Part shown: piece after piece, positions 42,039 through 53,545 of the stretch | Layout of the letters: every line of letters starts with the position of its first letter | How positions within the stretch are numbered: the first letter of the stretch is position 1 | NCBI GenBank assembly: GCA_964428185.1 | Contig: CAYRXH010000004.1 | Span: forward strand, 14,560 to 78,559 | From: CAYMAZ01 sp964428185 | GTDB taxonomy: Bacteria; Bacteroidota; Bacteroidia; Bacteroidales; DTU049 | DNA length: 64,000 nucleotides | Direction: 5' to 3' | Translations under genes and position numbers: made by a program | Notes under the pieces: generated by a model | The model's input: the letters and a program-made list of their open reading frames with translations, nothing else | Told to the model about the DNA's origin: nothing | Databases searched by the model: none

Positions 42039-42235
42039 AACAGGACGGAACAGTCATCGAATCATTGGGAAATGCCATGTTCAAGGTAGAACTTGAAAAT
42101 GGTCATGTCCTGATTGCTCATATTTCAGGGAAAATGAGGATGCACTACATTAAGATACTGCCGGGAGATAAAGTCAGATTGGAAATTTCTCCTTATGATC
42201 TTTCAAAGGGAAGAATAATATTCAGATATAAATAA
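42017..42235 (+). CDS. infA: Translation initiation factor IF-1
   Basis: OB-fold initiation factor of 72 residues that occupies the A-site during initiation. [20 protein letters not shown] and [16 protein letters not shown] match the family. The ATG lies 22 bases inside the end of map. Confidence 0.97.
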   Translation: MAKQPAIEQDGTVIESLGNAMFKVELENGHVLIAHISGKMRMHYIKILPGDKVRLEISPYDLSKGRIIFRYK

Positions 42236-42253
42236 CCACTAAGAATCAAAGAT

Positions 42254-42370
42254 ATGAAAGTCAGGACATCAGTGAAAAAGAGATCAGACGACTGTCAGGT
42301 CGTAAAGCGAAAAGGAAGGGTTTATATTATCAATAAAAAGAACCCCAAATTTAAACAACGTCAGAAATAG
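42254..42370 (+). CDS. rpmJ: 50S ribosomal protein L36, zinc-free type
   Basis: Tiny protein of 38 residues between infA and rpsM. It begins [20 protein letters not shown] and ends [10 protein letters not shown]. Only one of the usual zinc ligands (Cys14) remains: the first Cys position is Ser, the third is Asn, and the C-terminal His is Phe. It is therefore a zinc-independent (C-) L36, common in this phylum. Confidence 0.95.
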   Translation: MKVRTSVKKRSDDCQVVKRKGRVYIINKKNPKFKQRQK

Positions 42371-42395
42371 GAAATTAAAAAAATAAATAACACAT

Positions 42396-42776
42396 ATGGC
42401 ACGTATTGCAGGTATAGACTTACCAAAGAATAAAAGAGGTGAAATTGGCCTGACTTATGTTTATGGTATTGGCAGAAGCACAGCCCGTAACATCCTTGAA
42501 CAGGCAGGGATTGATTTGAATAAGAAAGTTATGGATTGGTCTGATGAAGAACAGAATACTATCCGTTCAATTATTAATGATCACTTTAAAGTTGAAGGTG
42601 CCCTTCGTTCTGAAGTGCAGATGAACATCAAACGTTTGATGGATATTGGATGCTACAGAGGTATTCGCCATCGTATCGGCTTGCCTTTGCGAGGTCAAAG
42701 CACAAAAAACAATGCACGTACTAGAAAAGGGAAACGTAAAACTGTAGCCAATAAGAAGAAGGCTCCTAAGGGCTAA
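42396..42776 (+). CDS. rpsM: 30S ribosomal protein S13
   Basis: 30S head protein contacting tRNA and 50S bridge elements, 126 residues. [19 protein letters not shown] and [15 protein letters not shown] with the basic tail [14 protein letters not shown] are typical. First gene of the alpha block. Confidence 0.98.
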   Translation: MARIAGIDLPKNKRGEIGLTYVYGIGRSTARNILEQAGIDLNKKVMDWSDEEQNTIRSIINDHFKVEGALRSEVQMNIKRLMDIGCYRGIRHRIGLPLRGQSTKNNARTRKGKRKTVANKKKAPKG

Positions 42777-42817
42777 AATGTAATTGAAAAGAATTCGTCA
42801 TATAAAGAATAATTAAA

Positions 42818-43207
42818 ATGGCAAAAACCACCAGAGTAACTAAAAAAAGAGTAGTTAAAGTTGATGCAAATGGCCGTGCATATATTACGGCTTCATTTAA
42901 CAATATTATTGTATCACTGACCAATGATAGCGGACAGGTTATCAGTTGGTCATCAGCCGGCAAAATGGGCTTCAGGGGTTCCAAAAAAAATACTCCTTAT
43001 GCCGGGCAGGTCGCAGCCGAAGATTGTGCTAAAGTTGCGTATGACCTGGGGCTTCGTAAAGTGAAGGTATATGTCAGAGGACCTGGTTCTGGCCGAGAAT
43101 CAGCAATCAGAGCTCTGCATAATGCAAATATTGAAGTTGTGGAAATTATGGATATTACTCCATTGCCTCACAACGGATGTCGCCCTCCAAAAAGAAGAAG
43201 AGTGTAA
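42818..43207 (+). CDS. rpsK: 30S ribosomal protein S11
   Basis: Platform protein lining the mRNA exit, 129 residues. [36 protein letters not shown] and [18 protein letters not shown] identify it. Confidence 0.98.
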   Translation: MAKTTRVTKKRVVKVDANGRAYITASFNNIIVSLTNDSGQVISWSSAGKMGFRGSKKNTPYAGQVAAEDCAKVAYDLGLRKVKVYVRGPGSGRESAIRALHNANIEVVEIMDITPLPHNGCRPPKRRRV

Positions 43208-43229
43208 TAAATTTTGAAAACCTTGAATT

Positions 43230-43835
43230 ATGGCTAGATATATCGGACCAAAAACAAAGATTGCAAGAAAATTCGGATCGCCAATTTATGGCAGTGACAA
43301 AACATTTGAGAAAAAGAACTTTCCTCCTGGACAGCATGGACAGGCAAAAAAACGTCGTAAAATCTCTGAATACGGAATACAGCTTATGGAAAAACAAAAA
43401 GCCAAGTATACTTATGGTGTTCTTGAACGTCAGTTTCGCAGAATGTTTGATCTTGCTTCAAAAATGAAAGGAAAAACCGGTGAAAACCTTCTGAAACTTG
43501 TTGAATCAAGACTTGATAATGTAGTATTCCGGTTTAGTATTGCTCCATCCAGAGCAGCTGCCAGACAATTGGTTTCCCATCGTCACGTAACTGTGAACGG
43601 AAAAATTGTTAATACTCCATCTTATCTGCTCCGTCCTGGTGACATTGTGACTGTCAGAGAAAAGTCTCAGTCACTGGAAGTTATTCAGGATTCTATTCGT
43701 TCAAACAGGAATCAGTATCCTTGGCTTGAATGGGATATGAACCTCATTTCAGGAAAGTTTATGGCTTACCCTGAAAGAGAAGAAATTCCGGAAAGTATCA
43801 ATGAACAACTTATTGTTGAATTGTACTCAAAATAA
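43230..43835 (+). CDS. rpsD: 30S ribosomal protein S4
   Basis: Primary 16S rRNA-binding protein and accuracy factor, 201 residues. [16 protein letters not shown] and the S4 RNA-binding domain ([20 protein letters not shown] to VTVNGKIVN) are visible. No zinc-binding cysteines occur at the N-terminus. Confidence 0.97.
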   Translation: MARYIGPKTKIARKFGSPIYGSDKTFEKKNFPPGQHGQAKKRRKISEYGIQLMEKQKAKYTYGVLERQFRRMFDLASKMKGKTGENLLKLVESRLDNVVFRFSIAPSRAAARQLVSHRHVTVNGKIVNTPSYLLRPGDIVTVREKSQSLEVIQDSIRSNRNQYPWLEWDMNLISGKFMAYPEREEIPESINEQLIVELYSK

Positions 43836-43859
43836 TAGTATAACATAAAAAATATATAC

Positions 43860-44858
43860 ATGGCAATATTAGCTTTTCAAAAACCGGACAAAGTCATTAT
43901 GGTCGACTCCGATGAATTTCGTGGAAAATTTGAATTCAGGCCCCTTGAACCAGGTTTCGGAGTTACAATAGGAAATTCGCTTCGCCGTATTCTGCTGTCT
44001 TCTCTTGAAGGATATGCAATTACTCAGGTTCGTATCGACGGAGTGAATCATGAATTTTCCACTATAGAAGGTGTTGTTGAAGACGTTGCTGACATCGTAT
44101 TGAACCTGAAGCAAATTCGGTTTAAAAGACAAATTGAAGGAATCAATACTGAGAAAGTGAATGTGAATATTTTTGGACAGGAAACCCTTACTGCTGGTGA
44201 TTTCAACAAATTTCTCACTAGCTTCCAGGTCCTCAATCCTGAACTTGTAATTTGTCATGTTAATGCTTCTGTAAAACTTAATATGGAAGTTACAATTGAT
44301 AAGGGAAGGGGATACGTTCTTGCTGAAGATAACAAAGGTGCAGTTGCAACTGAAGTGGTTGGTACTATTGCTATGGACTCAATTTTTACCCCAATTCGCA
44401 ATGTGAATTACTGGGTTGAAAATTTTAGGGTTGAACAAAAAACTGACTATGAAAAGCTCATTATTGAAATTCTCACCGATGGTTCAATCCATCCAAAGGA
44501 TGCTCTTAATGAAGCCGCTAAAATTCTGATTCAACACTTTATGTTGTTTTCAGATGACAAAATTACCCTCGAAGCAGAAGTGAAAGATAATGTTGAAGAG
44601 TTGGATGAGGCAGATCTTCATACCAGACAACTTCTGAAAACCAAACTGATTGATATGGATCTCTCAGTCAGAGCTTTAAACTGTCTTAAAGCGGCTGATG
44701 TTGATACACTGGGTGATCTTGTATCATACAGCAAAAATGATCTCCTGAAATTCAGAAATTTTGGGAAAAAATCATTGGCAGAACTTGATGAACTTGTGAA
44801 ATCAAAAAACCTGAATTTCGGGATGGATATTACCAAGTATAAGTTAGATAACGATTAA
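43860..44858 (+). CDS. rpoA: RNA polymerase alpha subunit
   Basis: 332-residue alpha subunit. The N-terminal dimerisation domain has [20 protein letters not shown] and [10 protein letters not shown]. The C-terminal domain (from about residue 265) shows helix-hairpin-helix elements [20 protein letters not shown] and [16 protein letters not shown], the DNA and activator contact region. It lies between rpsD and rplQ. Confidence 0.98.
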   Translation: MAILAFQKPDKVIMVDSDEFRGKFEFRPLEPGFGVTIGNSLRRILLSSLEGYAITQVRIDGVNHEFSTIEGVVEDVADIVLNLKQIRFKRQIEGINTEKVNVNIFGQETLTAGDFNKFLTSFQVLNPELVICHVNASVKLNMEVTIDKGRGYVLAEDNKGAVATEVVGTIAMDSIFTPIRNVNYWVENFRVEQKTDYEKLIIEILTDGSIHPKDALNEAAKILIQHFMLFSDDKITLEAEVKDNVEELDEADLHTRQLLKTKLIDMDLSVRALNCLKAADVDTLGDLVSYSKNDLLKFRNFGKKSLAELDELVKSKNLNFGMDITKYKLDND

Positions 44859-44875
44859 CAGAAAGGCAAAATACG

Positions 44876-45601
44876 ATGAGACACAGAAAAAAAATTAATC
44901 ATCTTGGCAGAACAAAATCCCATAGGGATTCTATGCTATCAAATATGGCTTCTTCTCTTATTCTTAACAAAAGAATTTTTACTACTGTTGCAAAAGCTAA
45001 AGCACTTAGAAGTTATATTGAACCTCTATTAACCAAATCAAAAGAAGATACAACTCATTCCAGAAGAATAGTATTCAGTTATCTTCAGGATAAAAAAGCT
45101 GTTACTGAATTATTCCGTGATGTCGCTCAGAAAATTGCTGACAGACCCGGTGGATATACCAGAATCCTGAAAGCAGGAATGAGAATCGGTGATAATGCCG
45201 ATATGTGCTATATGGAACTGGTGGATTATAATGAACTGATGCTTGAGTCAGCAGACAAAAAGGATAAAAAAGGCGGCCGTAAGAGAAGAGGAACAAAGAA
45301 AGCAGGAAAACAGGAAACAGCTCAAACTGTTGTGTCTAAGGAAATTACTAAAACTGAAGAAACAACAGAGGATCAGGATGTATCAGCAGACATTTCAGAT
45401 GAAACTACAGATGCTAAGATCTCTTCTGAAGAACAAGTTCCTGAAAATGAAGAAGCTGTATCAGAGAGTGATCCCGTTACTGAGGCTGAACCTGAAGTTG
45501 CAGAACCCGTTGAAGATCAAGCTGTCATTGATGCTACAACTGATGAAGACCCAGGCAAAGATGAAAACATCAAAGAAAATGATGAGAAAAAAGATCAGTA
45601 A
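44876..45601 (+). CDS. rplQ: 50S ribosomal protein L17 with long acidic C-terminal tail
   Basis: The first ~123 residues are a normal L17 ([20 protein letters not shown]-type motif [41 protein letters not shown]). A basic linker ([17 protein letters not shown]) and then a ~100-residue low-complexity tail rich in Glu, Asp, Thr and Val follow, giving 241 residues in total against ~120-130 for E. coli L17. Bacteroidota L17 proteins often have an extension, but this one is long. The tail is predicted to be disordered; its role is unknown. Last gene before the terminator. Confidence 0.96.
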   Translation: MRHRKKINHLGRTKSHRDSMLSNMASSLILNKRIFTTVAKAKALRSYIEPLLTKSKEDTTHSRRIVFSYLQDKKAVTELFRDVAQKIADRPGGYTRILKAGMRIGDNADMCYMELVDYNELMLESADKKDKKGGRKRRGTKKAGKQETAQTVVSKEITKTEETTEDQDVSADISDETTDAKISSEEQVPENEEAVSESDPVTEAEPEVAEPVEDQAVIDATTDEDPGKDENIKENDEKKDQ

Positions 45602-45628
45602 TGTAAGTTTCTTTTTATGATAATCTGA

Positions 45629-47007
<1,379 letters not shown>

Positions 47008-47008
<1 letters not shown>

Positions 47009-49320
47009 TAGTAAAGCAATAGAATAGTCCCGAATAGTTCGTGTTGAAGATTTGCTTTGTCTCTGAAAAGAATTCTATAAGCATAGATTCCAGGAGGAGC
47101 TTTATCCCCGTTGTATTTCCCATCCCATCCCTGATGGAGGTCATAGGACTCGAAAACAGTATTTCCCCATCTGTTGAAAATAGTCCAGTGAAAGTCTCTT
47201 TCAGATACACCAGTTGAAAATATAGTGATTTCATCATTAATGCCGTTGTCTTCCGGAGAAAAGGCATTTGGGATGTAGATGACAAAATCAGGCTTCACTA
47301 TGGCGTTTTTAATAATTGAATCCCTGCATCCATAAATGTTTGTTACTATCAGCATAACTGGGTAAATACCACCGCTGTCTGAATACATATGAACTGGATG
47401 CTGAATGTCTGAAAATGAATTATCTCCGAAGTCCCAGAACCATTCAACAGGTCCGCCACCGCTGATATCAGTAAAAGTAATGATAGGTTCAAATGATGAT
47501 ACTGCAGGAGGGTCAATGAGAAAATCAGCCTCGGGATTGGGATAGATTTCTGCAGTAACCTGAGCAAAGCCTGTACATCCGTATGAATTGGCTGCAGTCA
47601 CTGAATAAACAGTAGTAACATGTGGTTTTACATTGATTGTTGGATTGCTGGCCTGTGAATTTAAAGACCCGTCGGGTGGACTGGATGACCATATAAAGGT
47701 TTCGCCACCGGAAGCTTCAATCTGAATCTGTTCACCTGCGCAGACAGTAGGAGGCTGAGTGAGTGTAACATCGGCTCCCGGGCTTACAAAAACTGTGACC
47801 GAATCAATCGGGATGCACACTCCTGTGGCTGTGACAAAATACATTGTTGTTTGTGTGGGTGAAACGGTAATAGTTTCTGTGGTTGATCCATCTGACCAAA
47901 TGTAAGAAGTGCCTCCTGTAGCAGTCAGGTTGGTGGTTTGATTTTCACAGATTGTAACGTCACTTCCTGCATCCACGTCAGTTGTTGCAATCTGAATCTG
48001 AACATCTGCTGTTACTGACTGACTACACATATCTGTAACAGTTACAGTATAAACAGTAGTCATATCTGGACTTACAGTTTGAGTTGTTGTATCTTCTGGA
48101 ATATTATTCCAGCTATACTCAAAAGGAGCAATCCCAAGAGAACCAGCAGCGAAAATCTGAGTAGAATCACCAATACATATAGTTGTATCATTGCTTATTG
48201 ACAGTTGTGGTTGAAAATAATCATGAATTTCAATATTTATTGTATCTACACCTCCGCATAAATTTACTTGTGGCACTATTTCCAGATTTTCTATACCTTC
48301 ATTCACATTGTCAATAAATGCCTGAATGATAAAATCAGTACATAATGTGCCGGCAGGAATGGTAATCTGAGCAGGGACCATGGTATTGTCAACCCCGTTT
48401 GTTGCAGTACCTCCAACCTGCATGGGGATATTGTAATCGTTTGGACTTGTCTGGGATAAACAAAATGTCAGAATTGCATCATTGCAACCTTCAACTGCAT
48501 AGTTTCCGATTGCAGGGATAGAATAATCAATATTTACAGTTACCCCTGATGTCTCAAAGCTATTGGCTTCAAGAAAGACAGCTGAATCATAGCTTGAGTC
48601 TCCTGCATCGGCAATTGCAATTTTCAGATGATAGGTCTGACAGGGCGTAACTTTTAACCAGGCAGTGAGTACAGTTGTAAATCCGTCAAACACAATAGAT
48701 GTTCCGCCCATTGCTTCATTATTGACATAGTATTGAGAGTATGATCCACTGTGAATGTTATTGATTGCAACAGGAACCATGGTATTGGGTATCAATGCAA
48801 TATTTTTGTTGGTATAGCTTCCTCCCAGCGGATTTGGCCCGGTTACAAAAAAACCAAATACATCATTGAAACTTGATCCTACCCACTCAAGATATTCTTC
48901 TGAACCAAACACATAACGAAAACGAATGGTGTCAGATAAAGGAACAAAATCAAACTCAAGAATTGCAGCGTCATAGGTAGTTCCTGAAACCAGTGAGTTG
49001 AGCAGAGCATCTCCGGAAGTTCCGTTTGATGAACTGGCAAAATTGCTTACCGGAGTACCAATTGCAGGTGTGCCGTTGACAACTCCGCTTGACATAATAA
49101 TTCCTTCAGTAATTCCCAGATTGGTTGGAGTGGCACCTGTTTGAAACTGACCTATTGCATTGGCATGACCTGTGTATGTAACATTGGAAATTGTAACACC
49201 ACCTCCGACAAGAACATTTTGCACAAGGGTTGCAGGAGGAATTCCTGTCGATACAGTCAATTGGCCTGATACGGATAATAATAATCCTGAAAATAAAATA
49301 TATAAAACAAATTTCTTCAT
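47008..49320 (-). CDS. Choice-of-anchor L / PKD protein with T9SS type B (gliding-type) C-terminal domain
   Basis: Secreted surface protein of 770 residues. After a signal peptide (MKKFVLYILFSGLLLSVSGQ), residues ~20-260 form a choice-of-anchor L domain: LGITEGIIMSSG, FRYVFGSEEYLEWV and NDVFGFFVTGP are diagnostic. Several Ig/PKD-like repeats follow, with a PKD core FWDFGDNSFSD near the end. The last ~90 residues are the gliding-motility-associated C-terminal domain, with IPNAFSPEDNGIND and FNRWGNTVFE. Such proteins are T9SS cargo kept at the cell surface as adhesins. ATG 49320 was chosen as the first residue of the signal peptide; ATG 49350 would add ten polar residues. Confidence 0.85.
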
Positions 49321-49364
49321 TGTGTATGGGTGTATTATTTTTTTATTCATCTATATTTTCGACA

Positions 49365-49372
49365 CAAAGATA
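49365..49372 (-). promoter_or_regulatory. -7 promoter element of the choice-of-anchor L protein gene
   Basis: Minus-strand TATCTTTG matches TAnnTTTG and lies about 45 bases upstream of the chosen start. No TTTG was seen at the -33 distance. Confidence 0.5.
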
Positions 49373-49465
49373 GACATATTTTAAATGTATAAGTTTATAA
49401 ATGTTCACATAAAAAATTACCAAATCCTATTTTCCTTAAAGCCAAATATAACATTGGGACGAAAG

Positions 49466-50113
49466 CTAATCTTTATTCCCTAAAAGTGGGACAAACCGGA
49501 ACATTCCGTGTTCCTGATATTCAAACTCAGACTCGTTGTGTCGTATCACACGTTTCATGATTTGTACTCCCTCAGAATGGTCGACCGGGATCACCAGTAT
49601 GCCGCCATGTACCAGTTGCTGGAGAAGTGCTGAAGGGATTTCAGGTGCACCTGCAGTGACAAGGATTCTGTCAAATGGAGCATAGGTAGGCAAGCCCAGA
49701 TATCCGTCTCCATAAAATACTTTGGGTTTTAAACCCAACTCAAACATGAGCTTTTTTGATGCCAGATACAATTCTCTGATTCTTTCAATAGTAAATACCT
49801 TGGCTCCCATCTCTGCAAGAATACTTGCCTGATAGCCACTTCCTGTCCCTATTTCCAGTACTTTCATTCCACGTTGAACACACAGTAACTGTGTCTGAAA
49901 AGCAACAGTATATGGTTGGCTAATGGTTTGTCCGCAACCAATGGGAAACGGCTTGTCCTGATAGGCGATTTCAGTAAATGAAGAATCCATAAAATAATGA
50001 CGCGGCAGACTACTCATTGCAGCCAATACATATTGATCAGTAATTCCTTTATGTTCAATTTCTTTGATGAGTTGTTTTCTCAGACCTTTATGCCTGTAGG
50101 AGTCTGTTTTCAT
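49466..50113 (-). CDS. pcm: Protein-L-isoaspartate O-methyltransferase
   Basis: SAM-dependent enzyme of 215 residues that methylates L-isoaspartyl residues and so starts their repair in aged proteins. Motifs are GQTISQPYTVAFQTQLL (substrate loop), VLEIGTGSGYQASILAEM (SAM motif I) and FDRILVTAGAPEIP. It is monocistronic and divergent from the dehydrogenase gene; both promoters share the 90-base gap. Confidence 0.95.
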   Translation of the reverse strand: MKTDSYRHKGLRKQLIKEIEHKGITDQYVLAAMSSLPRHYFMDSSFTEIAYQDKPFPIGCGQTISQPYTVAFQTQLLCVQRGMKVLEIGTGSGYQASILAEMGAKVFTIERIRELYLASKKLMFELGLKPKVFYGDGYLGLPTYAPFDRILVTAGAPEIPSALLQQLVHGGILVIPVDHSEGVQIMKRVIRHNESEFEYQEHGMFRFVPLLGNKD

Positions 50114-50146
50114 ATAAAAAAAATAAGCTATTTTTCAGTACACATG

Positions 50147-50173
50147 CAAAAATACGAAAATACCTCGGGCAAA
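50147..50173 (-). promoter_or_regulatory. Promoter of pcm
   Basis: On the minus strand, TTTG (50170-50173) and TATTTTTG (50147-50154) form a -33/-7 pair with a 15-base spacer, about 34 bases before the pcm start. Confidence 0.6.
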
Positions 50174-50178
50174 AATTT

Positions 50179-50186
50179 TACTTTTG
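50179..50186 (+). promoter_or_regulatory. -7 promoter element of the Gfo/Idh/MocA operon
   Basis: TACTTTTG matches TAnnTTTG and lies 19 bases before the ATG at 50206. It is only a few bases from the -33 element of the divergent pcm promoter, so the two may compete for polymerase. Confidence 0.55.
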
Positions 50187-50205
50187 CAAAAAAAAACTTG
50201 AATAT

Positions 50206-51201
50206 ATGCTGAAAATCGGAGTACTTGGTGCTGGTCATCTTGGGAAAATCCATATTAAATGTATACAGATGATTCCAGAATATGAACTGGTGGGCTTTTT
50301 TGATGTTGATCAGGAAAATGCACTGGCTGTGAGTAAAGAATTTAACATTCCTTCTTTTGATTCAATCGATGAGCTTGTAGATCAGGTTGATGTTGTTGAC
50401 ATTGTCACACCAACCATAGCACATTTTGAGTGTGCTTCAAAAGCACTGAAGAAGTTCAGACATGTATTTATTGAAAAGCCTGTTGTGACTACCGTTGAGC
50501 AGGCAAAGTCACTGATAGCCATAAGTCGTGAAGCCGATGTAAAAGTGCAGGTAGGACATGTTGAAAGATTTAATCCTGCTTTCCTGTCTGTAAAGGATGA
50601 AATTCAGGGACCGGTTTTTATTGAAGGACACAGGCTGGCAATGTTCAATCCAAGAGGAACTGATGTTCCTGTTGTTCTTGATCTTATGATTCATGATATT
50701 GATATTATTTTAAGTGTTGTAAAATCAAAAGTGAAAAAAGTTTTTGCAAGCGGCGTAAAAATAGTTAGTGATACACCTGATATTGCAAATGCCAGACTTG
50801 AATTTGACAATGGATGTGTGGCTAATCTAACTGCCAGCAGAATATCCATGAAGAATATGCGAAAATTGAGGTTTTTTCAGCCTCATGCATATATTTCAGT
50901 TGATTTTCTTGAAAAAAGTTCTGAAGTAATCCAGATTCGTGACCTCACTCAGGAAACGCTAAAGAATCCATTTGCAATGATTATTGACCTTGGTGATGAC
51001 AAAGGGAAGAAAGAAATCATCAGGACTGCCCCTGAAGCTGTTCCGGTCAATGCTATTCAAACTGAACTGAAAAGTTTCTATGACTCAATTACGCAGAATC
51101 AGGATCCAGTAGTGAGTATTTTTGACGGATACTATGCACTTCAGGTTGCATATATGGTACTTGATAAGATAAACGAAAAAATGACTTTTTTTGAACTATA
51201 G
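50206..51201 (+). CDS. Gfo/Idh/MocA family NAD(P)-dependent oxidoreductase
   Basis: Dehydrogenase of 331 residues acting on a sugar or sugar nucleotide. The Rossmann dinucleotide motif is GVLGAGHLGKIH; the EKP catalytic-lysine motif is FIEKPVVT, followed by VGHVERFNPAF and the C-terminal domain phrase DLMIHDIDIIL. The substrate cannot be assigned with certainty. Downstream are a lipoprotein and a WcaJ-type sugar transferase, so a role in making an unusual sugar for a surface glycan is plausible; relatives also include UDP-HexNAc dehydrogenases. Confidence 0.85.
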   Translation: MLKIGVLGAGHLGKIHIKCIQMIPEYELVGFFDVDQENALAVSKEFNIPSFDSIDELVDQVDVVDIVTPTIAHFECASKALKKFRHVFIEKPVVTTVEQAKSLIAISREADVKVQVGHVERFNPAFLSVKDEIQGPVFIEGHRLAMFNPRGTDVPVVLDLMIHDIDIILSVVKSKVKKVFASGVKIVSDTPDIANARLEFDNGCVANLTASRISMKNMRKLRFFQPHAYISVDFLEKSSEVIQIRDLTQETLKNPFAMIIDLGDDKGKKEIIRTAPEAVPVNAIQTELKSFYDSITQNQDPVVSIFDGYYALQVAYMVLDKINEKMTFFEL

Positions 51202-51242
51202 AATAATAAAACGAATCTGTTTTCGTTAAGTCTGAATCAAAT

Positions 51243-52118
51243 ATGAGTTTTGTGATACGAAAATATACTCCGGCAGGATTAATTATTCTATTTTCAGGCA
51301 TGTTCTTTTCTGCTTGTTCATGGTTCGATAAGGATGTTGAAATTCCCTCCTATATTAGGATAGAATCCTTTGAATTTCAGGCACTTCCAGGAGAAGGAAC
51401 ATCAAGCCACAATATTGTTGATGCATGGGTTTTTGTGGATGGTCAGAAAATCGGTGCTTTTCAGCTTCCTGCTACCATTCCTGTGCTTGCATCTGGGAAT
51501 AGTGAATTAATAGTGTTTCCTGGCATTGAACTGAACGGAACAGCTGCCACGAGGGCTGTTTATACCTTTTATAGTCAGTATAGTGTTACTACCAACCTGA
51601 TTCCTGACAGTGTTATTGAAATATCCCCTCAATCCACTTACATTGAAAATCTTAAGTTCGAGTTTATTGAGGATTTTGAATCTGTTGGTGTTGTTTTTGA
51701 AAAGACTTCGAGAAGCGATACAATTCTCAATAAAATTGATGACAGTACTCATGTTTTTGAAGGAGACTACTGTGGTGAAATATTCATTGATGCCGAAAGA
51801 GACTTTTTTGAGGTTACTTCAATTGACAGTTATGAACTTCCTCAGGGAGGAGGATTTACTTTTGTTGAACTTAACTGTAAAAATACGATCCCATTTACAG
51901 TTGGAGTTTTTGCAAATGAATACACTTTTTCCACCCAGCATCCTATTGTTGTTGTTACTCCTTCAGACAAATGGAAAAAAATATATGTGAACCTTACCCC
52001 TACAGTGTCACGATTGCAAAGTGCCATTGATTTTAATGTGTTTATTACAGCTTATCTTGAGGAAGGTACAGCTGAAGGTCAGATATGGATTGAAAACATT
52101 AAACTAATACATTACTAG
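51243..52118 (+). CDS. Uncharacterised lipoprotein
   Basis: Protein of 291 residues not assigned to a named family. A signal peptide ends in the lipobox FFSAC (Cys25). The rest is beta-rich: residues ~35-130 resemble an immunoglobulin-like fold (WVFVDGQKIGAFQLPATIPV) and ~140-290 look like a jelly-roll, ending GQIWIENIKLIHY, which resembles carbohydrate-binding modules. It lies 41 bases after the dehydrogenase and 3 bases before the sugar transferase, so it is in that operon and may interact with the glycan at the outer membrane. That last point is inference. Confidence 0.7.
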   Translation: MSFVIRKYTPAGLIILFSGMFFSACSWFDKDVEIPSYIRIESFEFQALPGEGTSSHNIVDAWVFVDGQKIGAFQLPATIPVLASGNSELIVFPGIELNGTAATRAVYTFYSQYSVTTNLIPDSVIEISPQSTYIENLKFEFIEDFESVGVVFEKTSRSDTILNKIDDSTHVFEGDYCGEIFIDAERDFFEVTSIDSYELPQGGGFTFVELNCKNTIPFTVGVFANEYTFSTQHPIVVVTPSDKWKKIYVNLTPTVSRLQSAIDFNVFITAYLEEGTAEGQIWIENIKLIHY

Positions 52119-52121
52119 TAG

Positions 52122-53540
52122 ATGAACAAGCGTCTGCAGACATTGAAGTACATATTGTTTGATTTTATCATGGCGGTCTCAGCATGGGGCTTGTTCTTTT
52201 TTTTTAGAAAAAAGGAGTTTTATTTTTCCCGTCAGGACCATCTTGATGCTGTTTTTAATGACCCAAAGTTCTATTACAGCATCATCCTGATTCCTGTTTT
52301 CTGGATTTTGCTTTATGCAATTATTGGATCGTATAGAAATATCTTCAGAAGATCAAGATTAAAGGAAACCGGGCAGATTTTTATTGCTTCATTTATTGGA
52401 GTAACCATAATATTTTTTGTTTTCATCCTTGATGATGTCATTACTTCTTACACGGATTACTATAAATATTATATTTTTCTGTTTGGTGTTCATTTCTTTC
52501 TCACTGCATTGACGAGGTTTATCCTTACTATGAAAACAAACAAGAGGATTCACAGGGGAGATCTGTCTTTTAATACGCTTTTGGTAGGGAGCAATGGAAA
52601 TGCTTTTAAAGTCTATTCCGAAATAACAGGGCAAACTGTTGCATCAGGAAATAAATTTACTGGGTATATTCATATACAGGGAGAATATCAGGATCAGATG
52701 AAAGGTCTCATTCCCTGTCTTGGGAATGTCGAGGATATTGAAAAAATTGTTCTTGAAAAAGGAATTGAGGAAATTATCATTGCAATTGACCCTGCACAGC
52801 ATCAGATGATTGAAAAAATACTTCTTGAAACCAATAATATCAGGGTTACTATTAAAATTATGCCTGACTATAAAGATATCATCGCCGGTTCAGTCAAATA
52901 CAGCGCAATATTCAACATACCTCTGATTGAGCTGCCCGATGAAATGATGCCTTTGTGGCAGCAAATTGCCAAACGGGTTATTGATATTACCCTGTCAGTT
53001 CTTGTAATTATTCTTTTTTTGCCTTTATTTGTAATTTTAACAATCGGAGTAAAGCGCTCTTCAAAAGGTCCTGTGTTTTATTCTCATGAGAGAATTGGGT
53101 TAAGGGGAAAACCTTTTCAGATATACAAATTTCGCTCTATGATTGTGAATGCTGAAGAAAATGGAACACCTCAGTTGTCAAATCAGAATGACCCCAGAGT
53201 GACCAGGTTCGGCAGATTTATGAGAAAGTACAGACTTGATGAGATTCCCCAGTTTTTCAATGTGATCAAAGGAAATATGACCCTTGTGGGACCACGTCCC
53301 GAAAGAAAATATTATATTGATCAGATTGTTCAGCAGGCACCTCATTATCGTCTTCTCCAAAGAGTGAAACCAGGGATTACCAGCTGGGGTCAGGTAAAAT
53401 ATGGTTACGCTGAAAATGTGGAGCAAATGATTGCACGCATGAAATATGATCTTCTCTACATCGAGAATATGTCGCTGGCAATGGACTTTAAAATTTTATT
53501 TTATACCATTTTGACAGTGATCAAAGGGACAGGTAAGTAA
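52122..53540 (+). CDS. Polyprenyl glycosylphosphotransferase (WcaJ/WbaP-type)
   Basis: Membrane enzyme of 472 residues that starts lipid-linked sugar synthesis by transferring a hexose-1-phosphate to undecaprenyl phosphate. The N-terminus has four or five helices, then a Rossmann-like CoA-binding-type domain, a further helix (~residues 287-308) and the conserved C-terminal catalytic domain. Motifs there are GPVFYSHERIGLRGKPFQIYK (split), RYRLDEIPQFFNVIKGNMTLVGPRPER and PGITSWGQVKYG. This is a different family from the WecA-type enzyme at 4.7 kb, so the genome has at least two initiating transferases. Confidence 0.92.
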   Translation: MNKRLQTLKYILFDFIMAVSAWGLFFFFRKKEFYFSRQDHLDAVFNDPKFYYSIILIPVFWILLYAIIGSYRNIFRRSRLKETGQIFIASFIGVTIIFFVFILDDVITSYTDYYKYYIFLFGVHFFLTALTRFILTMKTNKRIHRGDLSFNTLLVGSNGNAFKVYSEITGQTVASGNKFTGYIHIQGEYQDQMKGLIPCLGNVEDIEKIVLEKGIEEIIIAIDPAQHQMIEKILLETNNIRVTIKIMPDYKDIIAGSVKYSAIFNIPLIELPDEMMPLWQQIAKRVIDITLSVLVIILFLPLFVILTIGVKRSSKGPVFYSHERIGLRGKPFQIYKFRSMIVNAEENGTPQLSNQNDPRVTRFGRFMRKYRLDEIPQFFNVIKGNMTLVGPRPERKYYIDQIVQQAPHYRLLQRVKPGITSWGQVKYGYAENVEQMIARMKYDLLYIENMSLAMDFKILFYTILTVIKGTGK

Positions 53541-53545
53541 ACGAA

